A stretch of 44,853 nucleotides of DNA, from contig CAMFVQ010000035.1 of NCBI GenBank assembly GCA_945992255.1, positions 1 through 44,853 on the forward strand. The letters run 5' to 3'. Origin of the DNA: an uncultured Clostridia bacterium (lineage in GTDB: Bacteria > Bacillota > Clostridia > Christensenellales > UBA3700). The position numbers and the translations under genes were made by a program. Below are positions 1-8,243 of the stretch, piece after piece; position 1 is the stretch's first letter; every line of letters starts with the position of its first letter. The notes below the pieces were generated by a model. That model ran no database searches, was not told the DNA's origin, and saw only the letters and a list, made by a program, of their open reading frames with translations.

Positions 1-46
1 GCCGTTCATAAGGATATTGCTGTCGCAAATGAGGGATTGTAAAAAA
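1..46. repeat. Dispersed repeat, partial copy at window edge
   Basis: The first bases contain a core (AAGGATATTGCTGTCGCAAA) that recurs, slightly changed, near 9488 and 25348. The left part of this copy is cut by the window edge. It matches the right end of the longer repeat at 9417-9517. Confidence 0.6.
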
Positions 47-98
47 CATTATATAAAATATAAAAATTCCAAAATGATATAAAACAAAAATTTAGAAA

Positions 99-137
99 AA
101 ACGCACCTCATAAAGTGGCTAACTTTTGGGTGCGTTT
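99..137 (-). terminator. Terminator after parB
   Basis: On the minus strand a 9-bp stem AAACGCACC/GGTGCGTTT closes a 21-nt loop and is followed by a run of T. It lies just past the parB stop codon and should end the mnmG-rsmG-parB transcript. Confidence 0.7.
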
Positions 138-162
138 CAAAAGATTGATTTGTTGAAAAAAA

Positions 163-996
163 TTATCTATTTTTACCTTTTTTCATAGCGTTGACTATAT
201 CGAAAATTCGAGATAGGTCATCTTGGGTGAAGTAGTCGATACAGATACGACCTTTGTTGTTATTGCCGATGACTTTGACTTTGGTGCCGAAAACTCGTTG
301 CATATCATTGACAAGGTCTTTGAGTTCTGTTGACAAAATTTCTTTGACCCTTTTTTGTTTTTTTGTTGGGTTGAGATAGTTGTAAACCATTACTTCAAGG
401 CTACGGACTGACATTTGTTTGTCACAGCATGCCTTGGCATAGCTCTCTTGGACAGACATTTGTTTGATAGATGCCAAGCATCTTGCGTGTCCTGCGCTCA
501 GTCTGCCACTGGCTACCATATCGATAACAGCAGGATTGAGTGTAAGAAGTCTGAGTGAATTGGTGATGACAGGGCGAGATTTACCTACTCTTTTGGCAAG
601 CTCTTCTTGGGTGATGCCGAATTCTTCAAGAATGGACTTGTAAGCATAAGCCTCTTCGATTGGGTTGAGGTCTTGGCGTTGTAAGTTCTCGATGAGAGCA
701 ACCTCTTTTCGCTCTTTGGTAGAAAAATCTTTGACAATAACAGGGACTGACAAAAGTCCTGCAAGTCGAGATGCTCTGTATCTGCGTTCGCCGGCAACAA
801 TTTGGTATTTGTTGCCAAGTTTGGTCACCAAAATAGGTTGGATAACGCCATGCTCTTTGATAGAAGATGCCAGTTCTGTAAGAGCATTTTTGTCGAACAT
901 TTTTCGTGGTTGGTTGACGTCGGCAATAACGTCGTTTATATCAACAACGATGACATTTTCTTGATTGGTTGAGTTGAATAAATCTGTCTTTGGCAT
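163..996 (-). CDS. parB: ParB/Noc-family DNA-binding CTPase
   Basis: 277 aa. ParB-family proteins bind palindromic centromere-like sites, use CTP to clamp and slide on DNA, and organise the chromosome (ParB/Spo0J) or block division over the nucleoid (Noc). Visible are the CTP-binding motifs GERRYR (residues 69-74) and ENLQR (103-107), followed by a helix-turn-helix near 125-148 and a C-terminal dimerisation region. I start at ATG 996, which has GAGGA just upstream; an in-frame extension reaches 1092 but overlaps rsmG. The N-terminus lacks the basic LGRGL-type segment with which Spo0J/ParB proteins usually stimulate ParA, and no parA is next to it: rsmG is directly upstream and a terminator downstream. 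In Bacillus, noc is the gene next to rsmG, so Noc is a real alternative. Confidence 0.85.
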   Translation of the reverse strand: MPKTDLFNSTNQENVIVVDINDVIADVNQPRKMFDKNALTELASSIKEHGVIQPILVTKLGNKYQIVAGERRYRASRLAGLLSVPVIVKDFSTKERKEVALIENLQRQDLNPIEEAYAYKSILEEFGITQEELAKRVGKSRPVITNSLRLLTLNPAVIDMVASGRLSAGHARCLASIKQMSVQESYAKACCDKQMSVRSLEVMVYNYLNPTKKQKRVKEILSTELKDLVNDMQRVFGTKVKVIGNNNKGRICIDYFTQDDLSRIFDIVNAMKKGKNR

Positions 997-1004
997 AGCG
1001 TTCC

Positions 1005-1691
1005 TCAAACGAGTGGATTTTGGCGTGGCTTGTTCTTTCCACGTGGAAATCCCTTTGGAGTTGGTGCATATTTTTGGACAATCAAAATACAACGATAATC
1101 ACCATTTGGTAGACACGTATCGACTTTTTCGATGATTTTGCCCTTCAAAGTGTCCAAGGCTTTGCTCGAACTTACAATCTCTTCTTGAACATTGCTGCCC
1201 TTGTAAGCAACAAGTTTTCCGCCTACTTTGAGAAGTGGCAAAGTGTATTCGAGAAGTGTAGGAAGTGGTGCAACTGCTCTAGCTACACAAATATCAAAAT
1301 CTTTGTGATTGGCTGCAAAATCTTCGGCTCTGCTGTGCAGACAAGTGCAATTGGAAAGTGCAAGTTGATCTACAACCTCATTGAGAAAACCAACACGCTT
1401 GGCAAGCGAATCTACCAAAGTAAAATTGCAATCAGGCTTGACAATCGCAAGTGGAATGCTTGGAAAACCTGCTCCACTGCCAATGTCGCAAACCTTGTCA
1501 CCGCTGTTGATAAAGTCCAAACCTAGCAAGCTGTCCACAAAGTGCTTTTGTTCGACTTCGTCTTTTTGGGTGATAGAAGTCAAGTTAAATTTTTCGTTCC
1601 ACTCTACCAAAAGCTCAAAATATTTCTCGAACTTGTCTGAAAGCGAGCTGTCTATATTGTGTTCTTTCAAAAATTGTTGGAGTATATCCAT
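1005..1691 (-). CDS. rsmG: 16S rRNA (guanine-527-N7)-methyltransferase RsmG
   Basis: 228 aa, the usual length for RsmG (GidB), the SAM-dependent enzyme that makes m7G527 in 16S rRNA. The SAM-binding motif VCDIGSGAGFPSIPLA is clear near residues 66-81, and the C-terminus keeps the family's basic PRG..KNPL ending. The start at 1691 is chosen because AAAGGAG stands 5 nt upstream; the longer in-frame reading adds a non-conserved leader. It begins 1 nt after the mnmG stop and ends 8 nt before parB, so the three genes form one tight operon. Confidence 0.95.
   Translation of the reverse strand: MDILQQFLKEHNIDSSLSDKFEKYFELLVEWNEKFNLTSITQKDEVEQKHFVDSLLGLDFINSGDKVCDIGSGAGFPSIPLAIVKPDCNFTLVDSLAKRVGFLNEVVDQLALSNCTCLHSRAEDFAANHKDFDICVARAVAPLPTLLEYTLPLLKVGGKLVAYKGSNVQEEIVSSSKALDTLKGKIIEKVDTCLPNGDYRCILIVQKYAPTPKGFPRGKNKPRQNPLV
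1035..1050. promoter_or_regulatory. parS-like palindrome inside rsmG end
   Basis: TTTCCACGTGGAAA (1036-1049) is a perfect 14-bp palindrome around CACGTG. It agrees with the central part of the parS consensus TGTTNCACGTGRAACA but differs at the outer bases. It encodes the PRG codons of the rsmG C-terminus and lies about 40 bp upstream of the parB start. It may be a degenerate ParB site or a coincidence of codon choice. Confidence 0.35.
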
Positions 1692-1692
1692 A

Positions 1693-3555
1693 TCAGCTCC
1701 TTTTGTGCAAATAAGCGAGTAGCACGGTGATATCAGCAGGTGAAACACCCGAAATGCGTGATGCTTGACCTAGATTGGTTGGCTTGATATTGTTGAGTTT
1801 TTGTCTTGCCTCGATACGCAATCCTTGGATAGATTGGTAGTCAATATCGGCAGGTAAAAGCTTGTTTTCTAGCTTTTTGTTTTCTTCGATTTGGGCTTGT
1901 TGTTTGGATAAATAGCCCTCATATTTGTACTTGGTGGACAACTCTTCGAGAATTCTAAGATCGATATCTTTTAACTCTTCAAAGTTATCTTTTAGTAAGC
2001 TTGCTGAGATTTTGGCTCTGCGCATCATATCCTTGAAAGTAAGTCCACGATTTGGAATAGTTTCGCCAATACTTTCGAACAAGTCGCCATAAACTTTTGG
2101 CGAGATTGACTTGTCAAGTAAGCTGTCTACACTCTCCATTGTTTGCATTTTAGCGGTAAATCTATCCCAACGCTTATCATCAACCAAACCAATTTCTCTG
2201 CCGAGTGGGGTAAGTCTTTGGTCGGCATTTTCTTGTCTGAGATAAAGTCTGTGTTCTGCCCTTGCGGTCATCATACGATAAGGCTCGTTGGTGCCTTTGG
2301 TGACAAGGTCGTCGATAAGCACACCAATATAAGAACTATCTCTGCCAAGCACGATTGGCGACAAACCATTCATATACCTAGATGCGTTAATACCTGCCAT
2401 CAAACCTTGGGCGGCTGCCTCTTCATAACCACTGCTACCGTTGAGCTGACCTGCACAGAAAAGTCCCGGAATATGTTTGACCATAAGTGCGTTGTTGAGG
2501 TACAAGCTGTCTAAGCAATCATATTCTATGGCATAAGCATAGCGGATAATGTGGCAATGTTCGAGTCCAATCACGCTGTGATACATTTGGAGTTGGACAT
2601 CGAACGGCAAAGAACTGGACATACCTTGGATATACATTTCGTTGGTAAAACTGCTCTCTGGCTCAACGAAAATTTGGTGTCTGTCCTTGTCTTTGAAACG
2701 CATAACCTTGTCTTCGATACTTGGACAATATCTAGGACCAATGCCCTTGATAGAACCATTGTAAAGTGGCGATCTGTGTATGTTGGCAAAAATAATATCC
2801 TTAGTTTGTTGGGTGGTGTAAGTGAGATAACAAGGCTCTTTGTTGACACCATATCCATCGTTCATAAATGAGAAAGGATAGATTTTTTCATCACCCTCTT
2901 GAATTTCCATTTTGGAAAAATCAATAGTGTTTTTGTCCACTCTGGCAGGAGTGCCTGTTTTGAACCTACGCATAGGAATGCCAAGGTCAATAAGATTTTG
3001 GGTGAGTGAAGTTGCCCTTGCAAAGCCGTTTGGTCCAACTTCTTGACTCCAATCACCTATGATAATGCGAGCATTGAGATAAACACCGCTTGCAATCACC
3101 ACGCTATCACACTCGAAAGTTTGACCAGTGCTTGTCTTAACACCTGTCACTTTGCCACCGCTTGTGACAATTTCGCTCACTTCGGCTTGAAGTAAGGTAA
3201 GGTGAGGAGTAGATTCTAAAGTTTTTTTCATATCGAGATGATACATTGTCTTGTCTTCTTGTCCACGCAAACTATGCACGGCTGGACCTTTGCCCATATT
3301 GAGCATACGAATTTGGAGAAGATTGCGATCGGCAGTGAGTCCCATTTGTCCGCCGAGAGCATCAATTTCTCTCACCAAGTGACCTTTGGCAGTGCCACCA
3401 ATATTTGGGTTGCACGCCATGAAAGATATGCTGTCCATAGACAATGTAAGCAAAAGCGTTTTGTGTCCGAGGCGAGCTAGAGCCAAAGCCGACTCTACGC
3501 CAGCATGTCCACCGCCTACAACTATTGCATCATAATGTTTTTGATAAATTTCCAT
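1693..3555 (-). CDS. mnmG: tRNA uridine-34 modification enzyme MnmG, FAD subunit
   Basis: 620 aa, full length. With MnmE it forms the complex that installs (carboxymethyl)aminomethyl groups at U34 of tRNA. The N-terminal FAD-binding motif GGGHAGVESALALARLG starts near residue 13, and family motifs such as CNPNIGGTAKGHLVREIDA and GPRYCPSIEDK are present. The ATG has no Shine-Dalgarno; instead TATAAT stands exactly 6 nt before it, so the mRNA is probably leaderless. It is divergent from mnmE across 217 bp, whereas the two genes are normally collinear in this block. Confidence 0.97.
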   Translation of the reverse strand: MEIYQKHYDAIVVGGGHAGVESALALARLGHKTLLLTLSMDSISFMACNPNIGGTAKGHLVREIDALGGQMGLTADRNLLQIRMLNMGKGPAVHSLRGQEDKTMYHLDMKKTLESTPHLTLLQAEVSEIVTSGGKVTGVKTSTGQTFECDSVVIASGVYLNARIIIGDWSQEVGPNGFARATSLTQNLIDLGIPMRRFKTGTPARVDKNTIDFSKMEIQEGDEKIYPFSFMNDGYGVNKEPCYLTYTTQQTKDIIFANIHRSPLYNGSIKGIGPRYCPSIEDKVMRFKDKDRHQIFVEPESSFTNEMYIQGMSSSLPFDVQLQMYHSVIGLEHCHIIRYAYAIEYDCLDSLYLNNALMVKHIPGLFCAGQLNGSSGYEEAAAQGLMAGINASRYMNGLSPIVLGRDSSYIGVLIDDLVTKGTNEPYRMMTARAEHRLYLRQENADQRLTPLGREIGLVDDKRWDRFTAKMQTMESVDSLLDKSISPKVYGDLFESIGETIPNRGLTFKDMMRRAKISASLLKDNFEELKDIDLRILEELSTKYKYEGYLSKQQAQIEENKKLENKLLPADIDYQSIQGLRIEARQKLNNIKPTNLGQASRISGVSPADITVLLAYLHKRS

Positions 3556-3561
3556 ACGAAA

Positions 3562-3589
3562 ATTATAACATAACTATTTGGTAAAACAA
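3562..3589 (-). promoter_or_regulatory. mnmG promoter, leaderless type
   Basis: On the minus strand TATAAT (3567-3562) carries an extended TG-T motif and is followed by TTTCGT and then the mnmG ATG. The -35 (TTGTTT, 3589-3584, 16-bp spacer) is weak. A start about 7 nt after the -10 would fall on the A of ATG. Confidence 0.6.
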
Positions 3590-3591
3590 AA

Positions 3592-3604
3592 TGTTTGTGA
3601 AACA
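3592..3604. other. Inverted repeat resembling a shortened parS
   Basis: TGTTTGTGAAACA equals the parS consensus TGTTTCACGTGAAACA with the central CAC missing. It lies in the mnmG/mnmE intergenic region just upstream of the mnmG promoter. It could be a decayed ParB site or simple chance. Confidence 0.25.
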
Positions 3605-3737
3605 TTATTTATATCTGTGGAACAAATTATGCAAGTTCCGTAAAAAAAAGCCTTGTATAAAAATGTATAATTATGCAAAATTATTAAAAACGTGCGAAAA
3701 TGACTAAAAAAGAATGTTTTCAACATATCCAATTATA

Positions 3738-3766
3738 TTGAAAATACCCGTGTAGTATGTTACAAT
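3738..3766 (+). promoter_or_regulatory. mnmE promoter, leaderless type
   Basis: TTGAAA (3738-3743), 17-bp spacer and TACAAT (3761-3766) form a good sigma-A promoter. Only TACACT separates the -10 from the mnmE ATG at 3773, so transcription should begin at or next to the start codon. No Shine-Dalgarno is present. Confidence 0.75.
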
Positions 3767-3772
3767 TACACT

Positions 3773-5107
3773 ATGAAAACAATAGCTACAATTTCCACTC
3801 CGTTTGGCAGTGGCGCAATAGGAATAATAAGAATGAGCGGTGACAATGCACTTGGCATTGCTGCCAAAATGTTCTCGAGTAAGAGTTTGGATAGTTTTGA
3901 AAATGCCATGCCTAACTATATGTATTATGGTACGCTGACTACCCAAAATTTCAAGGACAAAATCTTGGCAGTGTATTTCAAAGCTCCCAACTCATATACA
4001 GGTGAAGACTTGGTAGAATTCCAATGCCACGGCGGTATTAGATTGGTGAGTGAAGTGTTGGAAGAATGTATCAGACAAGGCGCTTTTCCTGCCGATAAGG
4101 GAGAGTTTACTAAGCGTGCTTTTCTCAATGGCAAGTTTGCGCTGTCCGATTGTGAAGGCATAATTGATATGATAAATGGCGAGTCTATCTCTTCTCTCAA
4201 AGCAGGCAGTAGACTTATGCAAGGCGGTGTTGCCGGCGAGATAGAGAATTGTCAAGAATTGCTCAAAGACAGCATTGCAGAGTTGGAAGCTAGCCTAGAT
4301 TATCCTGATGAAATGGAAGAAGAAAGTATATCGAGTTGTCGAACTACTTTGGACAAGGTAGAGAGTGAACTCCAAAGGTTGGTGGACACAAAACAAGTGG
4401 GCGGATATATAAAACAAGGAATTGTGGTAGGAATTGTCGGACAAGCCAATGTGGGCAAGTCCTCACTCCTCAATGCTTTGCTTGGCAGGGAGCGTGCGAT
4501 TGTTACGGATATTGCAGGCACAACAAGAGATAGTCTCGAAGAATGTATAGAACACAAAGGAATTATTCTCAGATTGGTGGACACGGCAGGTATCAGAGAT
4601 ACGGCGGACGTGGTGGAAGCTTTGGGCGTAGAACGCAGTTTGGAGATTGCTAAAAACAGCGACATAACATTGTTCGTTACCCCAAACGACAGACAACTCA
4701 ATCAAGAAGAAAAAAATCTTTTGGGAGAGCTGGAAAAGCAAAATGCCAAAGTCATTATGGTGTTCAATAAGTCGGATTTGGGTAATGCTCATCAAGAAAA
4801 TGGAGTAAAAATATCTGCAAAACATAAGCAAGGCATAGAAGAATTGAAAGACAAAATTGTAAGTTTGGTGGTGGGCGAAAGCTTGGATATGAGTGGCAAT
4901 ATTATCACCAACACTCGCCATGCTCAAGCTATATCGGACAGCTTGGTATCTATAAGATCCGCCAAAGATATGTTGGATATCCAACCGACTGAATGTATTT
5001 TGCTCGACCTCAGACAAGCATACTTTGAGTTGGGTAAAATCACAGGCAACACGGCAAGCGAAGATATTATTGATAGTATATTTAGTAAATTCTGCTTGGG
5101 AAAATAA
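3773..5107 (+). CDS. mnmE: tRNA modification GTPase MnmE (TrmE)
   Basis: 444 aa, typical length. MnmE is the GTPase partner of MnmG in U34 tRNA modification. An N-terminal folate-binding domain (about 1-118) precedes a helical region that carries an inserted G domain: Walker A GQANVGKSS from residue 223, then DIAGTTRD, DTAG and NKSD. The C-terminus ends FCLGK, the conserved FC-x-GK with catalytic Cys441. It is on the plus strand although every neighbour from rpmH to parB is on the minus strand; in most Bacillota it lies between jag and mnmG in the same direction. It has its own leaderless-type promoter and its own terminator, so it is a single-gene unit. Confidence 0.97.
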   Translation: MKTIATISTPFGSGAIGIIRMSGDNALGIAAKMFSSKSLDSFENAMPNYMYYGTLTTQNFKDKILAVYFKAPNSYTGEDLVEFQCHGGIRLVSEVLEECIRQGAFPADKGEFTKRAFLNGKFALSDCEGIIDMINGESISSLKAGSRLMQGGVAGEIENCQELLKDSIAELEASLDYPDEMEEESISSCRTTLDKVESELQRLVDTKQVGGYIKQGIVVGIVGQANVGKSSLLNALLGRERAIVTDIAGTTRDSLEECIEHKGIILRLVDTAGIRDTADVVEALGVERSLEIAKNSDITLFVTPNDRQLNQEEKNLLGELEKQNAKVIMVFNKSDLGNAHQENGVKISAKHKQGIEELKDKIVSLVVGESLDMSGNIITNTRHAQAISDSLVSIRSAKDMLDIQPTECILLDLRQAYFELGKITGNTASEDIIDSIFSKFCLGK

Positions 5108-5192
5108 TAAAATATCAACAATATAATATAGCTACCATAAGTAAATATTAAGGGGTGTTTCGCTACCTACCACAAAGGCGAACTCTAATGGA

Positions 5193-5215
5193 AAGCGACT
5201 AAGGTCGCTTTTTTT
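5193..5215 (+). terminator. Terminator of mnmE
   Basis: Stem AAGCGAC/GTCGCTT with loop TAAG is followed by five further T. It is the first strong hairpin after the mnmE stop codon. A weaker hairpin (TTCGC...GCGAA, about 5158-5182) precedes it. Confidence 0.8.
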
Positions 5216-5620
5216 ATGCCGATTGTGGGGAGAAGATACAACAAAAAATGTAAATAACTCGATACATATCGACATTTTTGACGCTGTTGCGTAAATTTGA
5301 TAAATCAAATATGTTGACAAATAGTGTAATAAAAAAGTAAAAATTGTAATATAAAGATAACGTAAGTTGGACTATATATAGTCGAAATAATAATACCAAC
5401 ATAACAAAACAAAGTCAATGTAAGTAGAACTAGAAGTAGTCGATAAGACAGTCCAAGGCAACAAAACAAATACAATAAAAACGACAAATAAAGTTGATAT
5501 TATTTTATAAAAATAAAAAACAATGCTAGTCTGAAAAGTTGATATGATAGAATGTAGAAAAAATACCGACAACTAAAACAAACAATATCTTTAAGCTAAC
5601 TGTTGTGAAAAATAAAAACG
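5216..5620. repeat. AT-rich gene-free stretch with imperfect tandem repeat
   Basis: I see no gene in these 405 bases; the minus-strand open frames are low-complexity and have no ribosome site. Two imperfect copies of a roughly 52-nt unit, each beginning GTAAGT and ending AACAAAACAAA, lie at 5362-5413 and 5420-5470. The stretch marks the junction between inverted mnmE and jag and may be rearrangement debris. Confidence 0.4.
5259..5272. repeat. TCGATA-CA-TATCGA inverted repeat
   Basis: TCGATACATATCGA has two 6-bp arms and is followed by C and a T-rich stretch. It belongs to a scattered family in this window (17871, 25513, 30621, 33781, 40971; half-like at 1114). Confidence 0.5.
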
Positions 5621-5621
5621 C

Positions 5622-5651
5622 AAAAAAATAGGCACGAATATCGTGCCTATT
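5622..5651 (-). terminator. Terminator of the rpmH-jag operon
   Basis: On the minus strand the perfect stem AATAGGCACGA/TCGTGCCTATT with loop TAT is followed by a T-run. It lies 10 nt past the jag stop codon. Confidence 0.85.
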
Positions 5652-5661
5652 TATGTTTGAT

Positions 5662-6462
5662 TTAGAAGTATTTTGACTTTGGAGCTCCGAAAGTTTTCAT
5701 CTTTCTTGCACCAGTTTTCTTGAAGTTGCGAGAATATTCTGAGTTGTACATATCTCTTTCTACTTCTGGTTTTGCCTCTGGTACAGGGATTTCGTCATCA
5801 TAGCTAGAATATTTCTTTTCGGACTTGAAGTTGTCCTTGCGTTCTCTTCTTTCTCTCTTTGGCTTGTTCGGAATGATTGTCACATATCTGTTTGGCTCTT
5901 CGCCTTCGCTGGTGGTGTTGACATATTTGTCATCAGCAAGTGCAGAGTGAATGATGCGTCTTTCAAACGGATTCATTGGTTCGAGAGAGATTGTTTCGCC
6001 TGACTTAGATGCCTTGAAAGCAAGCTTTTTGGCAAGTTTTGCAAGGGTTGCAGTGCGTTTTTCTCTATAATTTTCGCCATCGATGACTACTCTCTTGTTT
6101 TCCCAGTTGTTCTTGCCAGCAACTAGCAAAGTGAGATATTGAAGGGAGTCTAACACGTCGCCACGATAGCCGATTAGCTTGGAAGTGTCTTTACCACTGA
6201 GTTCTATATTGATAGTGGTGTCATCTTCACTGCCTTCTACATTTACTTCGAGATTCATTTTGGCAACTACTCCTTGGATAAAGCTTACTGCAATCTCCAA
6301 AGCGGTTGGTTTGGCGGTAACTGTGATTGTGGTCTTTTTGCGGATAACGCCTGAAGTTTTGACGTTGGTAATATCCACTTGTTTGAGTTGAAGCCCCAAC
6401 TCAGCAAGTGCTTTTTCAACCGCTTCATCGTATGTTGGTGCTGTCATTTCTATACTTTTCAT
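5662..6462 (-). CDS. khpB: RNA-binding protein KhpB (Jag)
   Basis: 266 aa. KhpB/Jag is an RNA-binding protein with links to cell elongation in Bacillota. It has a Jag-N domain (about 1-50), a KH domain with motif GKDTSKLIGYRGDVLDSLQYL near residue 90, and an R3H domain (EPMNPFERRIIHSAL, near 163-177). The C-terminal 60 or so residues are charged, low in complexity and probably disordered. It follows yidC by 17 nt, the standard yidC-jag arrangement, and ends its operon because mnmE beyond it is inverted. Confidence 0.93.
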   Translation of the reverse strand: MKSIEMTAPTYDEAVEKALAELGLQLKQVDITNVKTSGVIRKKTTITVTAKPTALEIAVSFIQGVVAKMNLEVNVEGSEDDTTINIELSGKDTSKLIGYRGDVLDSLQYLTLLVAGKNNWENKRVVIDGENYREKRTATLAKLAKKLAFKASKSGETISLEPMNPFERRIIHSALADDKYVNTTSEGEEPNRYVTIIPNKPKRERRERKDNFKSEKKYSSYDDEIPVPEAKPEVERDMYNSEYSRNFKKTGARKMKTFGAPKSKYF

Positions 6463-6479
6463 TCTTTCTCCTTGGACAA

Positions 6480-7481
6480 TCAGGCTGTTTCATTTGCCTT
6501 TTTCTTGTCGATAGTTTTGGTAATCAAATTGAATATTACAGTGGACAAAGTGCTGAGAATGTTGCTCATAACATAGTAAATTGCGAATGCCGCACTGTAC
6601 ATAATTGCGAAAAATCCGAGCATCAATGGCATGATATAGTTCATCATTTTCATTGTTTTTGCTTGGGCTTGTTGTTGCTCCTTGGTGCCTGACATGCTTT
6701 GTGGTTGCATTTTTTGAAGTAGCCAGGTCGAGAAGAAGCTGGTGGCTATTGCTAGGACTGGCAATACAAAATAACCATTCCATCTGCTAGCTTGCCAGAA
6801 AGATTGTTTGTTGTAGATTTCCATTGCTGGACCTACCAAAGTATCATAGCTTGCTGCAAGTCCGTTTGGAAGTGTTGCACCGATACCGCCCATGCCGGAA
6901 CTGGTGAAGTTCTCGAGGTTTGGAATAACGTTGGTGCCGATATCTGACATAAATACGTTCTTTATCCAAAGCCAAGACTCTGGTTGGTACATAGCTGCAA
7001 GTGCGGTTTTGATTTCTTCGGCACTTGCACCGGCTGCCACAAGTCTGACATATTCGTCATTTAGTCTTGCCAAAATAAGTTGGTTTTGGTATACAACCAA
7101 TTCTCTAAAGCCTGCGAACACTACAAAGAAGACAATCATTGTCACGATCATAGGCAAGCAAGATGCTAGCATACTAACGTCTGATGACCTTTGGAGTTCG
7201 TATTGCTTTTGGCGGAGCAAATCTGGATTGTTGGCATACTGCTTTTGAATTTTTGCAAGTTTTGGTTGCAAAATCGCCATTGCTTTTTGTTGTTTGCGCA
7301 TAGAAACTTTTTGCCAAACATCAAGTGGCGTAAGGATAAGTTTTAATATTATCGTAAATACAACAACAGTCCAACCAAAACTGCTACCAACGCTGTTGTG
7401 CAACGCAAGTAGGAGCTTGCCTACCCAGTTGGTCATGGTAACTTGGTCAGCTGTCGATGCTAAAAGTGTCATAAAAGCCAT
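6480..7481 (-). CDS. yidC: Membrane protein insertase YidC/Oxa1
   Basis: 333 aa. YidC inserts and folds proteins in the cytoplasmic membrane, alone or with Sec. The Oxa1-type core is visible: GWTVVVFTIILKLILTPLDV as the first core helix with its conserved Arg replaced by Lys in LKLILTPL, a charged cytoplasmic hairpin (residues about 55-98), and helices near 105-125, 235-255 and 280-320. Many Bacillota YidC carry a lipobox; I see none here. The start overlaps the yidD end by 13 nt, so translation is probably coupled. Confidence 0.95.
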   Translation of the reverse strand: MAFMTLLASTADQVTMTNWVGKLLLALHNSVGSSFGWTVVVFTIILKLILTPLDVWQKVSMRKQQKAMAILQPKLAKIQKQYANNPDLLRQKQYELQRSSDVSMLASCLPMIVTMIVFFVVFAGFRELVVYQNQLILARLNDEYVRLVAAGASAEEIKTALAAMYQPESWLWIKNVFMSDIGTNVIPNLENFTSSGMGGIGATLPNGLAASYDTLVGPAMEIYNKQSFWQASRWNGYFVLPVLAIATSFFSTWLLQKMQPQSMSGTKEQQQAQAKTMKMMNYIMPLMLGFFAIMYSAAFAIYYVMSNILSTLSTVIFNLITKTIDKKKANETA

Positions 7482-7708
7482 TTTATTGTTCCTTTATAAT
7501 TGTCTTTGACAGGGTCAAAACCGCCATTGTGCCAAGGATTGCACCTGCAAATGCGAGCGATACCCTTGCCTATTCCTACTACGACCCCTCGTTTGGCGAT
7601 AGCTTGTGCCATGTATGCCGAACAACTAGGAGTGTATATGCAAGAATCAGGGAGCAGCGGATTGATAAAATTTTTGTAATACCCAATCAAGCCAATTGAA
7701 ATTTTCAT
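7469..7708 (-). CDS. yidD: Membrane protein insertion efficiency factor YidD
   Basis: 79 aa, typical. The family pattern is complete: YYKNFINPLLPDSCIYTPSC, the middle AIAKRG, then RICRCNPWHNGGFDPV. YidD is a small membrane-associated protein that helps YidC-dependent insertion. It lies 6 nt after rnpA and overlaps yidC by 13 nt, in the canonical rpmH-rnpA-yidD-yidC order. Confidence 0.95.
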   Translation of the reverse strand: MKISIGLIGYYKNFINPLLPDSCIYTPSCSAYMAQAIAKRGVVVGIGKGIARICRCNPWHNGGFDPVKDNYKGTIKWLL

Positions 7709-7714
7709 AATGTT

Positions 7715-8050
7715 CTAATTGTTGGTCAATTTCGCTTTTTTTAGAAGATGTTCGAGCGATTTTTTTATCTCTTGATAAGTCATTGTCGCTACACAACTTC
7801 TGGCAACGATGATGATATTGTGCTTGTCCACAACATCAGGAATCATCGAGCGAAACGCTTCCTTTATACGCCTTCTCGCTTTGTTGCGAACGACTGCTTT
7901 GCCAACTTTTTTGCTGACAACTACCCCCACCCTAAGGGAGTATTTGGAAGGCGTATAAAATAGCACAAGCTGTCCGTTGGATACACTAGTACCCTTGCGG
8001 TAGATATAATTGAATGTTCGTCTGCCAGACAGCCTATACTTTTTTTGCAT
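7715..8050 (-). CDS. rnpA: Ribonuclease P protein component
   Basis: 111 aa. RnpA is the protein subunit of RNase P, which trims tRNA 5' ends. The RNR motif is present as VVRNKARRRIKEAFR (about residues 53-67), preceded by the YRLSGRRTFNYIYRKG N-terminus. It follows rpmH by 9 nt. The RNA subunit gene is not in the window. Confidence 0.96.
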   Translation of the reverse strand: MQKKYRLSGRRTFNYIYRKGTSVSNGQLVLFYTPSKYSLRVGVVVSKKVGKAVVRNKARRRIKEAFRSMIPDVVDKHNIIIVARSCVATMTYQEIKKSLEHLLKKAKLTNN

Positions 8051-8059
8051 GATTACCTA

Positions 8060-8194
8060 TTAGACAGTTAGGCTCTTTCTGCCCTTGTTGCGACGTCTTC
8101 TAAGAACATTTCTGCCGCTCTTAGAACGCATTCTCTCTCTAAATCCGTGTACCTTGCTGCGTTGTCTTTTTTTTGGTTGATAAGTTTGTTTCAT
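8060..8194 (-). CDS. rpmH: 50S ribosomal protein L34
   Basis: 44 aa, the exact usual size of L34, with the basic family sequence [20 protein letters not shown]. Start at 8194 has GAGAGGA upstream. An in-frame extension to 8287 is only promoter region. It is the first gene of the rpmH-rnpA-yidD-yidC-jag operon. In many Bacillota dnaA and oriC lie just upstream; here they are not seen. Confidence 0.97.
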   Translation of the reverse strand: MKQTYQPKKRQRSKVHGFRERMRSKSGRNVLRRRRNKGRKSLTV

Positions 8195-8243
8195 AGTTAT
8201 ATCCTCTCTTATTATAATGTCTAAAATTTTATATAGCCAGTAA

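Noticed and set aside
5150-5192. Possible riboswitch after mnmE (small TTCGC/GCGAA hairpin before the terminator)
   Set aside because: It is 3' of mnmE with no downstream plus-strand gene and matches no known aptamer core.
5305-5572. Short hydrophobic minus-strand frames between mnmE and jag
   Set aside because: Composed of AT-rich low-complexity sequence, overlapping each other, with no ribosome site; a leader or toxin peptide is not supported.
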